Positions 6,860 to 14,001 of a DNA stretch of 22,704 nucleotides are shown here, piece by piece. Source of the DNA: CAYMST01 sp964393115 (GTDB lineage: Bacteria; Bacteroidota; Bacteroidia; Cytophagales; Cyclobacteriaceae). The notes below the pieces were generated by a model. The model saw nothing but the letters and a program-made list of their open reading frames with translations, was not told the origin of the DNA and did no database searches. Every line of letters begins with the position of its first letter. Position 1 is the stretch's first letter. The translations under genes and the position numbers were made by a program. The stretch lies in the NCBI GenBank assembly GCA_964393115.1, contig CAYMST010000051.1:1-22704 (forward strand), given 5' to 3'.

Positions 6860-7888
6860 ATGGGTAAAAAGCTCATATGGTTATTCATGGTTGTATTGTC
6901 GGTTTTAGCGTTTGTTAATAGGTCATTGCTAAAATATGGCTGGATGCAAGCTCAAGGACAGCTAAAAGTGGTTTGGGAATCTAAACCTATAGAATATTTT
7001 ATGGTCGATCCGTTGTTTCCAGACTCTTTAAAAGTCAAATTGGAAATGGTTCAAGATATTAGAAGATATTGTTTCGACTCCCTGGGGCTACATCCGTCAG
7101 ACAACTATACTAAAGTTTATGATCAGGAAGGGCAGTCCATATTGTGGAATCTTAGTGCTTGTAAGGAGTTTTCCTTTGTTCCGAAAAGATGGTCTTTCCC
7201 TTTTTTAGGTTCTTTTCCATATAAGGGCTTTTTCGATTTGGATAAGGCGAAGGATGAAAAAAAGGTCTTGGACTCCTTAGGTTATGATGCGAGAATACGT
7301 ACCGTAGGAGGCTGGTCAACGCTTGGTTGGTTTTCGGACCCGATATTATCCAATATGCTAAATAGAGGAGAGGGGTCCTTAGCCGAACTCCTTATTCACG
7401 AATTGACTCATGGGACTTTGTATGTGAAGGATAATATCTCGTTCAATGAAAACCTAGCCACGTTTATTGGGGAAAAGGGTGCAAGGTTATACTTAAAGTC
7501 TAAATATGGTGCGAATTCGGTTGCGTTGTTGGAGTACGAACAAAGGGAAGCAGACTATAGCTTGCTCTCTAGCCACTTTTTAAAAGGTTATCAATTTCTA
7601 AATCATTTATATCAAGATAGCTCTTTTTCTCAACTCACGTATGACGATAAGTACGCTTCCAAGATGGCAGCCATTGACTCCGTTATTAGTGCTATGGATA
7701 CCTTGGGTTTGCATAACACGTCTTTTCAACAGTATTTTCAAAAGACTAAACCGAATAATGCATACTTTATGTCATATAAACGTTATTACGGAGAGCAAGG
7801 TGACTTTCAGTCAGAGTTAGATTCATTATTTGGGGGTGACCTTCGTAAGTATATGTCTTATCTAGAGAAGAAATATCCGTCTTTATAG
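6860..7888 (+). CDS. Putative zinc aminopeptidase (PF10023 / COG4324 family)
   Basis: The 342-residue protein begins MGKKLIWLFMVVLSVLAFVN, an N-terminal hydrophobic segment that acts as signal or membrane anchor, so the catalytic part probably lies outside the inner membrane. HELTH at about residues 180-184 is a gluzincin zinc site (HExxH). The following NENLATFIGEKG, with Glu about 13 residues after the second His, fits the third ligand. This arrangement matches the predicted aminopeptidase family COG4324. I chose ATG 6860 because the upstream TTG (6848) and GTG (6857) are less likely. The next gene begins 3 bases after its stop, so the two are an operon. The substrate is unknown. Confidence 0.8.
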   Translation: MGKKLIWLFMVVLSVLAFVNRSLLKYGWMQAQGQLKVVWESKPIEYFMVDPLFPDSLKVKLEMVQDIRRYCFDSLGLHPSDNYTKVYDQEGQSILWNLSACKEFSFVPKRWSFPFLGSFPYKGFFDLDKAKDEKKVLDSLGYDARIRTVGGWSTLGWFSDPILSNMLNRGEGSLAELLIHELTHGTLYVKDNISFNENLATFIGEKGARLYLKSKYGANSVALLEYEQREADYSLLSSHFLKGYQFLNHLYQDSSFSQLTYDDKYASKMAAIDSVISAMDTLGLHNTSFQQYFQKTKPNNAYFMSYKRYYGEQGDFQSELDSLFGGDLRKYMSYLEKKYPSL

Positions 7889-7891
7889 CTT

Positions 7892-8716
7892 ATGAAAGTT
7901 TTTAAAGCATTGTTATTACTATTTATCGTTTCTGGTCTGTTCGCGCAAAATGGAAGCAGAATTAAGGCAAATAAGGGGAGAGATCTCACTTTTTTACCAG
8001 GAGAAAAATTAAAGTATCGCCTTCACCTTGGGTTTGTTACTGCTGGTGTAGCAAGTTTGGAAATTGCGAATGAGGTGCATGATTTTCAAGGGACCCCATG
8101 TTATAAAATTGATATTCACGGTCGAACGGTAGGACTTGTTGATTTTACGTATCGTGTGAAAGACAATTGGGGGACTTACCTAGACACAGCAAAAGTGCTT
8201 CCATTAAGGTCATATAGATATATCAAAGAGGGACGTTACAGGAAAAATGAAATTGTAGATTATGACCATCAAAATGATTCAGTAATAGTTCATAAACTCA
8301 ATAAAAAAACAAAGGAACTTGAGCGGAAGGTGCCTTTGGCCATTAATAATCGATCTCAGGGACTTGTAAGTGGTTATTACTTCCTAAGGACATTAGATTT
8401 TGAATCGTTATCAGTAGGTGATACGATATGTATGGACGCTTTTTTCGATGATGATATCTATAATTTTGAAATCATTTACTTAGGAAAAGATAAGATTAAG
8501 ACCAGTTTAGGGAAATTTAAGACACGTGTATTTGCTCCGGTAATGGAAAAGAATAGATTATTTAATGGTAAAGACGCTGTTAAAGTTTGGATATCAGATG
8601 ATGATAACAAAATTCCACTTAAAATCAGGGCAAGTATATTCGTAGGGGCTTTGGAGGCAGATCTGACTGAGGCGGTAAACGTCAAATCTCCCTTGGATAA
8701 GTTAAGGTTAGATTAA
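7892..8716 (+). CDS. DUF3108 domain exported protein
   Basis: This 274-residue protein has a clear signal peptide: Lys at position 2, a hydrophobic core to about 16 and a likely cleavage after GLFA. The mature part starts with LPGEKLKYRLHLGFVTAGVASLEI, the opening of DUF3108, a beta-rich periplasmic domain of unknown function. Later segments (YRVKDNWGTYLDT, FDDDIYNFEIIYLGK, KVWISDDDNKIPLKI) follow the order seen in this family in Bacteroidota. No lipobox Cys is present. It follows the putative peptidase with a 3-base gap and is probably cotranscribed, so a shared envelope task is likely but unproven. Confidence 0.85.
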   Translation: MKVFKALLLLFIVSGLFAQNGSRIKANKGRDLTFLPGEKLKYRLHLGFVTAGVASLEIANEVHDFQGTPCYKIDIHGRTVGLVDFTYRVKDNWGTYLDTAKVLPLRSYRYIKEGRYRKNEIVDYDHQNDSVIVHKLNKKTKELERKVPLAINNRSQGLVSGYYFLRTLDFESLSVGDTICMDAFFDDDIYNFEIIYLGKDKIKTSLGKFKTRVFAPVMEKNRLFNGKDAVKVWISDDDNKIPLKIRASIFVGALEADLTEAVNVKSPLDKLRLD

Positions 8717-8731
8717 CAAAAAGTGAATTTT

Positions 8732-8762
8732 TTTAGAACCTCAATCTAAATCTCTAGCTTTG
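8732..8762 (+). promoter_or_regulatory. Candidate promoter of the two-component/glycosyltransferase operon
   Basis: TTTA at 8732-8735 (one mismatch to TTTG), a 19-base spacer, and TAGCTTTG at 8755-8762 (exact TAnnTTTG). Transcription would start near 8767-8770, leaving a leader of about 75 bases before ATG 8843. Confidence 0.5.
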
Positions 8763-8773
8763 CCAAGCTTAAT

Positions 8774-8823
8774 TTTTGATGATGATGTAATTACTTGTTT
8801 TGTAATTCTCAGAGTCATCAAAA
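8774..8823 (+). other. Stem-loop at the predicted 5' end of the response-regulator mRNA
   Basis: TTTTGATGA 8774-8782 pairs with TCATCAAAA 8815-8823 (9 bp). Inside, AATTAC 8789-8794 pairs with GTAATT 8802-8807 around a 7-base loop, with a 6/7-base internal loop between the helices. It starts about 5 bases after the predicted transcription start and ends 19 bases before ATG 8843. There is no T run, so it is not a terminator for the upstream gene. Confidence 0.4.
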
Positions 8824-8842
8824 CCTGAGAAAACCAATTCCA

Positions 8843-9532
8843 ATGTCGAATAAAAAAGCACAGAAAATTCTGGTCGTCGATGATGAACAGGATATCCTAG
8901 AGCTCTTGAAGTATAACCTTTCTAAAGAAGGATATGAGGTAAAGACCGCAAGTGATGGTATAAAAGGTGTCGAGCAGGCAAAAGAGTTTTTGCCAGATTT
9001 GATTTTGTTAGACATCATGATGCCAAAACAAGATGGTGTAGAGACCTGCCGACAGCTCAGAGAAATGCATGAAATGCAAAACTCCTTCATTGTTTTTTTA
9101 ACGGCCCGTTCTGAGGAGTACTCTGAAGTTGCCGCTTTCGATATGGGTGCTGATGATTATATCACTAAACCTATTAAGCCAAGGGCGCTAGTCAGTAGAA
9201 TAAACGCCTTATTTAGAAGGGATTCTAAAAAGAAGAAGGAGGCTACCAAGATTTCCATCGAGGACTTGACTATTGATAGGTCTAGTTACACTGTAACGGT
9301 CAAAGAGAATAAAATTATACTCCCTAAAAAAGAGTTTGAACTACTCTACTTTCTAGCGCTTAACCCAGGTAAAGTCTATAGTAGGGATGATCTTTTGCAA
9401 AACATATGGGGATCTGATGTGTACGTATTGGCGCGTACTGTCGATGTCCACGTCAGAAAGGTCCGAGAAAAAATTGGTGAAGGCTATATCTTCACGGTAA
9501 AAGGAGTCGGGTATAAATTTGAGATAACCTAG
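8843..9532 (+). CDS. OmpR/PhoB-family response regulator
   Basis: This DNA-binding regulator of 229 residues is counted from ATG 8843; an upstream TTG at 8795 would add 16 residues that resemble nothing and would disrupt the leader. The receiver domain (about 8-122) has the acidic pair in LVVDDEQD, phosphoacceptor Asp57 in LILLDIMMP, Thr87, and Lys109 in YITKPIKP, all expected for an active receiver. The C-terminal winged helix (about 133-229) has PKKEFELLYFLALNPGKVYSRDDLL and the end motif TVDVHVRKVREKIG followed by GVGYKF. The kinase gene starts 9 bases later, so this is the cognate pair. PhoB-like by sequence feel; the target genes are unknown. Confidence 0.93.
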   Translation: MSNKKAQKILVVDDEQDILELLKYNLSKEGYEVKTASDGIKGVEQAKEFLPDLILLDIMMPKQDGVETCRQLREMHEMQNSFIVFLTARSEEYSEVAAFDMGADDYITKPIKPRALVSRINALFRRDSKKKKEATKISIEDLTIDRSSYTVTVKENKIILPKKEFELLYFLALNPGKVYSRDDLLQNIWGSDVYVLARTVDVHVRKVREKIGEGYIFTVKGVGYKFEIT

Positions 9533-9541
9533 TTTTACTAC

Positions 9542-10618
9542 ATGAAACTTGGCTCTCAGACCATAGCCTTAATACTGTCACTTTCGGTGGCATCCATTAC
9601 CACGGCTTTTTTGTTTCTTATACCGTCCTCTGATGGAATAGAACTCTTTATCACTTTTATACTGTCGTTTGGTTCCTGTTACTTGTTATCCATAGTGATA
9701 TTGGACTTTGTATTCTTTCGAGAAATCAACACCATTTATGATATGTTGAGAGATATAAAGCAAGACGATAAGCCAGGAGTTAATGAAGTCAACCTCGAGA
9801 AGCTGTCGATAAATCCTTTAAGAAAAATCAATCAGGAGATTTATTCTTATGCTCAGGATAAACGTCGTGAAATTGATCAGCTACGTAAGATGGAAGCTTT
9901 TCGTCGGGAGTTTATAGCGGACGTATCACACGAATTGAAGACACCAATTTTTGCGGCGCAAGGATTTGTTCATACCCTTTTGGATGGAGCCGTCGAAGAC
10001 AAAAAGGTGCGAATGAAGTTTTTGAAAAAAGCCGGTAGAAGCCTTGATGGTCTTGATATTCTTGTGCAAGATTTGTTGACCATTTCACAGATTGAGACAG
10101 GACAGATTAAAATGCACTTTGAAATATTTGATATCGCCAAACTGGCTCATGACGTAATAGACCAACTGGAAGATAAAGCAGGAAAGAAAAATGTAAACCT
10201 TTCGGTATCCGGTAAAGAAGATGAAGCTGTTTTGGTATATGCGGACAAAAGAAGAATTGGTCAAGTACTGACCAACCTTGTATTAAACGCCATAAAATAT
10301 AACGCTAAGAAAGGTGATGTTATTATTTATTTTCAGGATAAAGAAAATAAGGTCCAAGTCTGTGTGAAAGATACCGGTATAGGTATACCAGAGGAGGATG
10401 TGCCCAGGATATTTGAGAGGTTTTATAGAGTTGAGAAAAGCAGGTCTAAGGACAAGGGGGGGACAGGATTAGGACTATCTATTGTCAAGCATATTATCGA
10501 AGGGCATCAAGGTAATGTAGATGTCGCCAGTAACCCGGGCAAAGGTTCTGTTTTTTCTTTTGAGTTGGCAGCAACTGAGCAAGACTTGCCAGAAACATAT
10601 GAGTTTGAACCAGAATAA
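9542..10618 (+). CDS. Sensor histidine kinase, short-sensor PhoR-like type
   Basis: This 358-residue kinase has two membrane helices at about 7-27 and 33-58 joined by only a few residues, so there is almost no periplasmic sensor; it may sense in the membrane or through partners. The H box FIADVSHELKTPIF carries the phosphorylated His130. The ATP-binding domain shows the N box near NLVLNAIKYNAKKG, the G1 box DTGIGIPEEDVPRIFERFYR and the G2 box GGTGLGLSIVKHI. I see no PAS domain. It starts 9 bases after the response regulator stop and its last 20 bases overlap the start of the pseudouridine synthase gene, which implies translational coupling. Confidence 0.93.
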   Translation: MKLGSQTIALILSLSVASITTAFLFLIPSSDGIELFITFILSFGSCYLLSIVILDFVFFREINTIYDMLRDIKQDDKPGVNEVNLEKLSINPLRKINQEIYSYAQDKRREIDQLRKMEAFRREFIADVSHELKTPIFAAQGFVHTLLDGAVEDKKVRMKFLKKAGRSLDGLDILVQDLLTISQIETGQIKMHFEIFDIAKLAHDVIDQLEDKAGKKNVNLSVSGKEDEAVLVYADKRRIGQVLTNLVLNAIKYNAKKGDVIIYFQDKENKVQVCVKDTGIGIPEEDVPRIFERFYRVEKSRSKDKGGTGLGLSIVKHIIEGHQGNVDVASNPGKGSVFSFELAATEQDLPETYEFEPE

Positions 10619-11333
10619 AGTGAAGATAGGACAGTTTAAAGACTGGGTTATTTATGAGGACGACGATTACTTAGCCATTAATAAACCACCATTAATAGCT
10701 ACTCTCGAAGACAGGGAAAGTCCAATTAATATATTGGAGCTTGCTAGAAAGCAAAATAAATCAATGAGCGTTTGTCATCGGCTAGATAAGGAAACCTCAG
10801 GGGTACTAGTCCTGGCCAAAAACGAGGTGGCTTACAAACATCTTGCATTACAATTCGAAAACAGAGAGGTTCAGAAGGTTTATCATTGTGTCTCCGAAGG
10901 AACAGAACTTTACGAGAATAAGCTGATAGACCTAGGTATAAAGTACACGACCAAGGGGTTTGTTAGAATTGATAAAAAGGGTAAAGATTCGGTGACTGAG
11001 ATCAATACACTTAAGCGTTTTAAGAAGCATTCGTTAATCGAAGCTTTGCCACAAACGGGTAGAATGCATCAAATTCGCGCGCACATGTCGGCTATTGGTG
11101 CTCCAATAGTTGCCGATGAAAAGTATTTCGGGAAAAAACTTTATTTGTCTCAGCTTAAGAAGCAATACACTTTGAGCAAACATGAGTTGGAGGAGCGCCC
11201 ACTGATGGGGCGAGTAGCTTTGCATGCTTTTTCAATTCGATTTGCGAAGCCAAATGGTAAACCTATCTTGATAGAAGCTCCCTACTACAAGGATTTTGGG
11301 GTGCTTGTCAAAAAACTTGAGTCATATTCATGA
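10599..11333 (+). CDS. RluA-family pseudouridine synthase
   Basis: The enzyme isomerises uridine to pseudouridine in rRNA or tRNA. ATG 10599 gives 244 residues; reading further upstream would only translate kinase-gene DNA in another frame. The catalytic block CHRLDKETSGVLVLAKN contains Asp63, and the second signature GRMHQIRAHMSAIGAPIVADEKYFG is present. There is no N-terminal S4 domain, so it resembles the short RluA/RluC-like stand-alone enzymes of Bacteroidota. The target site cannot be read from sequence. It overlaps the kinase gene by 20 bases and the next glycosyltransferase gene by 4 bases (ATGA), an unusual setting for an RNA-modifying enzyme. Confidence 0.9.
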   Translation: MSLNQNKVKIGQFKDWVIYEDDDYLAINKPPLIATLEDRESPINILELARKQNKSMSVCHRLDKETSGVLVLAKNEVAYKHLALQFENREVQKVYHCVSEGTELYENKLIDLGIKYTTKGFVRIDKKGKDSVTEINTLKRFKKHSLIEALPQTGRMHQIRAHMSAIGAPIVADEKYFGKKLYLSQLKKQYTLSKHELEERPLMGRVALHAFSIRFAKPNGKPILIEAPYYKDFGVLVKKLESYS

Positions 11334-12088
11334 TACCTAAAACTATCCACTACGTCTGGGGCGAGAGTGAAAAGCAATCTATGTTAACTTCCTTTTGCAT
11401 TCAAACTTGGCTGCAAGAACTAGAAGGGTATGAGTTGAAGAAATGGAATGAAAGTAGGGTTAATATCACGAACAGGTTTGCTAAAGAATGTTTGGATAGA
11501 AAGCTATGGGCCTATGTAGCAGATTACTTACGGATATATGTGTTATATGAACAAGGAGGTGTGTACTTGGATACTGATGTCCATGTTTTAAAGCCTTTTG
11601 ATACACTGCTTGATTATCCGATGTTTTTTGGCAAGCGTCCAAACGACGAACATCCCGAACCAGCTGTCCTAGGATCCGAGGCTGGGCATCCGTTTCTAGA
11701 GAAGGTTCTTGAATTCTATGAACAAGAGATCTGGACGAGAAAGGTTTATACCATCCCAGAGATATTTTCAATCATTCTTGATCGATATTTTACTTTAGAC
11801 CAGAAAACCGGTCTAGCTTACGGACTTGATAGCGAGATAAAGGTTTTAGCCCCTGAATACTTTTGTCCCTATGGATTTGACGCAGATTACAATGACGACG
11901 GTGTAACAGAGAACACTTTTTCGGTGCACTGGTGGAATATGTCTTGGAATGAGAGTAGAGAATTACTATTCCTAAAGACAAAACACTTGAGCGGGTTCAA
12001 AAAACTTTATGAAATGCAAAAGTTCTACTATACGCGGAATATTGAACGACCTATTAAACGAATACTAAGGGGCAAGAAAAAGTCATGA
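11330..12088 (+). CDS. GT32-type glycosyltransferase, first of a tandem pair
   Basis: This 252-residue soluble protein opens MIPKTIHYVWGESEK, the start typical of the glycosyltransferase sugar-binding DXD family (GT32, capsule and polysaccharide enzymes). The core ADYLRIYVLYEQGGVYLDTDV (about 64-84) carries the DTD metal/nucleotide-sugar site at 81-83. VHWWNMSW near the C-terminus is the other conserved block, and the tail is basic. The start ATG overlaps the previous stop (ATGA, 4 bases), as does its own stop with the next gene. It is clearly related to the following gene. The acceptor is unknown; a surface polysaccharide or glycan is likely. Confidence 0.9.
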   Translation: MIPKTIHYVWGESEKQSMLTSFCIQTWLQELEGYELKKWNESRVNITNRFAKECLDRKLWAYVADYLRIYVLYEQGGVYLDTDVHVLKPFDTLLDYPMFFGKRPNDEHPEPAVLGSEAGHPFLEKVLEFYEQEIWTRKVYTIPEIFSIILDRYFTLDQKTGLAYGLDSEIKVLAPEYFCPYGFDADYNDDGVTENTFSVHWWNMSWNESRELLFLKTKHLSGFKKLYEMQKFYYTRNIERPIKRILRGKKKS

Positions 12089-12900
12089 TTCCAAAAGTTA
12101 TTCATTACGTATGGGGCTATAATGAACCCAAGAGCAATTTGGCTAATGCTTGTATCCAGAGCTGGAGGCATCACATGCCTGATTTTGAAATAAAAGAATG
12201 GAATCAAGAGACATTTGGATTCGAAAGACACCGACAACAAAATCGGTTTTTTGACTTGGTATGTAAAGAAGGACTTTGGGCTTTTATCGCTGACTATGTT
12301 CGTCTCCAAGTTCTCATTTCTGAAGGTGGTCTGTATTTAGACACAGATGTGCAAGTGCTTCGGGATTTTACTCCGTTACTGCATCATGATGTTTTTATGG
12401 GTATGAGAAGTGATGAACAGCTGGTTGAGCCGGCTATTATTGGTGCGAAAGCTGGCGCTGCTCCAATCAAAGCAATGCTTGATTTTTATGATGAAGAGGT
12501 ATGGAGAAGTCCTGATTTCTTAATGCCTGACATCAGTACTAAGGTTATTGTCAAAAGGTACGGTCTTAAGGAGCTTAAAGACGAAGATCAATATTTTTCG
12601 AAGGATGATTTCCAGATTTATAAGAGCGATTTGCTTTTCCCATACACACCTCAAGAAATAATTTCACCTGATTTTCACCAAAAAAAGCTGTCAACAGCGT
12701 ACAGCATTCACTGGTGGACGAATAGCGGTTACAATTTGAGCCGGCAATATAAAATGAAAACCAAGCACCTGCCGAAGTCGGTTAGAGTTAAGAAGGAGAT
12801 CAGTCACTACATAAAGACCTATATCGCAAAGCCGATTGATCGGCTACTTGGCTTCAAAAAACTTAAGAGAGCCTTGAGAAAGGCCAGAAACGAAGCATAG
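12085..12900 (+). CDS. GT32-type glycosyltransferase, second of a tandem pair
   Basis: This 271-residue paralogue of the preceding enzyme shares the opening MIPKVIHYVWG, the ADYVRLQVLISEGGLYLDTDV core (DTD at 86-88) and the SIHWWTNSGY block. The two have diverged strongly between these blocks, so the duplication is old or the second copy was acquired separately. The C-terminal tail is Lys/Arg-rich (KKLKRALRKARNEA). It is coupled to the first GT32 gene by a 4-base ATGA overlap. Its last 38 bases overlap the 3' end of the opposite-strand GT2 gene, with no terminator seen between them. Confidence 0.9.
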   Translation: MIPKVIHYVWGYNEPKSNLANACIQSWRHHMPDFEIKEWNQETFGFERHRQQNRFFDLVCKEGLWAFIADYVRLQVLISEGGLYLDTDVQVLRDFTPLLHHDVFMGMRSDEQLVEPAIIGAKAGAAPIKAMLDFYDEEVWRSPDFLMPDISTKVIVKRYGLKELKDEDQYFSKDDFQIYKSDLLFPYTPQEIISPDFHQKKLSTAYSIHWWTNSGYNLSRQYKMKTKHLPKSVRVKKEISHYIKTYIAKPIDRLLGFKKLKRALRKARNEA

Positions 12901-13648
12901 GCTTTTTGGCTTTATCGCCTTGTAGCCAACGGGTTGATCGTCTGGCTTCTTTGAGAATTCGTTTTGGGCGCTTTCGAAAATCTGGGTTATGATTTAAGTG
13001 TAGGTATTCTACGTACCATCCTTCAAAATGAAACCTAATCATGTTTTCTGGCTGTCCAGATAAACCCGGATCGTACAATACAATCGGCTGTTCATCAAAT
13101 GTCAAGGCGTATTTCTGAAAGGCTCGAATGAAAAAGTCGTAATCCATGCGGATTTTAAAGCTTTCGGAATACCCGCCTAAGTCGTCATATACTGTTTTTT
13201 TTACAAAAGTAGACTGATGCCCTACCATGGCTTTTTCAAAGATTGTTCCCTCAGGATTCAAGACTTGACTTACCCAGTTTTTTTTTGCGGATTGATGTCT
13301 GAAGGCCACAATGTCTTGGTTGTTCAGTTTGCCAGAAACATATTCCAAAGAGGATGAGTCAACGAATTCGTCCGCTGCATTGAGCATTTGAATGTATTTA
13401 CCAGAAGCTAAGCTTAGCCCTTTATTAAAAGCATGTGATATGCCGCGGTCCGATTCGCTCACCCACTTTGTTATTAAATTAGCATTGCCCTGAATTACAT
13501 CAAATGTGTCCTGACAACTTCCACCATCGATTACCAAGAATTCAAAATCTTTGAAAGACTGATTCTTAACACTTCGAATCGTTTTTTTTAACCCATCAGG
13601 GTCTTTGAAAACGATGGTGATAATGCTGATCAAGGGACTATTGTTCAT
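12863..13648 (-). CDS. Family 2 glycosyltransferase
   Basis: This 261-residue GT-A enzyme starts MNNSPLISIITIVFKDPDGL, the usual GT2 opening, with FEFLVIDGGSCQDT and WVSESDRGISHAFNKGLSLASG following (nucleotide-sugar binding region). Where many relatives have LN-S/A-DD, this protein reads MLNAADEF near residue 90, so the usual DD/DXD site is shifted or weakened. No membrane segment is seen. The start is ATG 13648. It faces the two GT32 genes and overlaps the second by 38 bases at the 3' ends. Together the three probably build one glycan, with this enzyme on a separate transcript. Confidence 0.88.
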   Translation of the reverse strand: MNNSPLISIITIVFKDPDGLKKTIRSVKNQSFKDFEFLVIDGGSCQDTFDVIQGNANLITKWVSESDRGISHAFNKGLSLASGKYIQMLNAADEFVDSSSLEYVSGKLNNQDIVAFRHQSAKKNWVSQVLNPEGTIFEKAMVGHQSTFVKKTVYDDLGGYSESFKIRMDYDFFIRAFQKYALTFDEQPIVLYDPGLSGQPENMIRFHFEGWYVEYLHLNHNPDFRKRPKRILKEARRSTRWLQGDKAKKPMLRFWPFSRLS

Positions 13649-13756
13649 TGGGATTTACATAAAGTCTATTATATGGACCGATCTAAAATCCATTGATACG
13701 TCGTTCAAACCAACTCTATTGTGTAATTATCTTATGGATTCTATTTCTTGCATGAA

Positions 13757-13852
13757 ATGCCTTCAATATTAGGCGCAATGGTCGAAAAATTCAATTTATT
13801 TAACATCTTTAATGGTGAGCGTGCCGTTAAAAAACCAGGTTGGTTCATATAA
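13757..13852 (+). CDS. Possible 31-residue small protein, unverified
   Basis: ATG 13757 opens a 31-codon frame ending at TAA 13850. The product reads MPSILGAMVEKFNLFNIFN and then a GERAVKKPGWFI end. Composition looks protein-like, but an open stretch of about 40 codons is expected by chance in such DNA, and no Shine-Dalgarno or clean promoter precedes it. It overlaps the 11-bp inverted repeat, so one signal may explain the other. Confidence 0.15.
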   Translation: MPSILGAMVEKFNLFNIFNGERAVKKPGWFI

Positions 13853-13859
13853 ATTGAAT
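13789..13859. repeat. Inverted repeat with three-way-junction potential
   Basis: ATTCAATTTAT 13789-13799 and ATAAATTGAAT 13849-13859 are perfect 11-base complements. Between them lie TTAAC 13800-13804 / GTTAA 13826-13830, directly stacked on the outer helix, and AACCA 13833-13837 / TGGTT 13841-13845 with a 3-base loop. GGT 13814-13816 can also pair with GCC 13823-13825. Folding by eye gives a compact three-way junction. It lies upstream of the predicted rplM promoter. Confidence 0.4.
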
Positions 13860-13921
13860 CTGCTGCTCGGTGGTGAGTGCTGAGAATAAGTATATTATTT
13901 GAATTTGGTTATGGATATCCC

Positions 13922-13952
13922 TTTGAAATTGTAAATAATTACCCTACTTTTG
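13922..13952 (+). promoter_or_regulatory. rplM: Promoter of the rplM-rpsI-rpsB operon
   Basis: TTTG 13922-13925, a 19-base spacer, and TACTTTTG 13945-13952 match the Bacteroidota housekeeping promoter TTTG-N19-TAnnTTTG without mismatch. Transcription should start near 13958, leaving a leader of about 44 bases before GTG 14002. Confidence 0.75.
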
Positions 13953-14001
13953 CCATCCTTTTTTTGAGGGCTTGGTATATATTGTATAAAATATATTAGT
14001 T

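Larger units (their letters stand above)
13649..14001. other. Longest gene-free stretch, GT2 / rplM divergent region
   Basis: This 353-base region contains, in order: a 7-base inverted repeat AATCCAT 13687-13693 / ATGGATT 13734-13740; a 31-codon ORF at 13757-13852; an 11-bp inverted repeat with two inner stems (13789-13859) that overlaps that ORF; a small CTC/GAG stem near 13867-13878; the rplM promoter (13922-13952); and an AU-only stem just before the rplM start (13977-13996). I find no clear minus-strand promoter for the GT2 gene. Confidence 0.6.

Noticed and set aside
8843..10618. Two-component pair as PorX/PorY of type IX secretion
   Set aside because: The regulator has a winged-helix DNA-binding domain, while PorX has a PglZ-type effector domain.
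11330..13648. Glycosyltransferase group as a full capsule or O-antigen locus or genomic island
   Set aside because: Only three transferases; no flippase, polymerase or sugar-nucleotide genes, no integrase, tRNA or flanking repeats, and no visible shift in base composition.
13687..13740. 7-base inverted repeat AATCCAT / ATGGATT with a 40-base loop
   Set aside because: Short, long loop and no supporting position; expected by chance.
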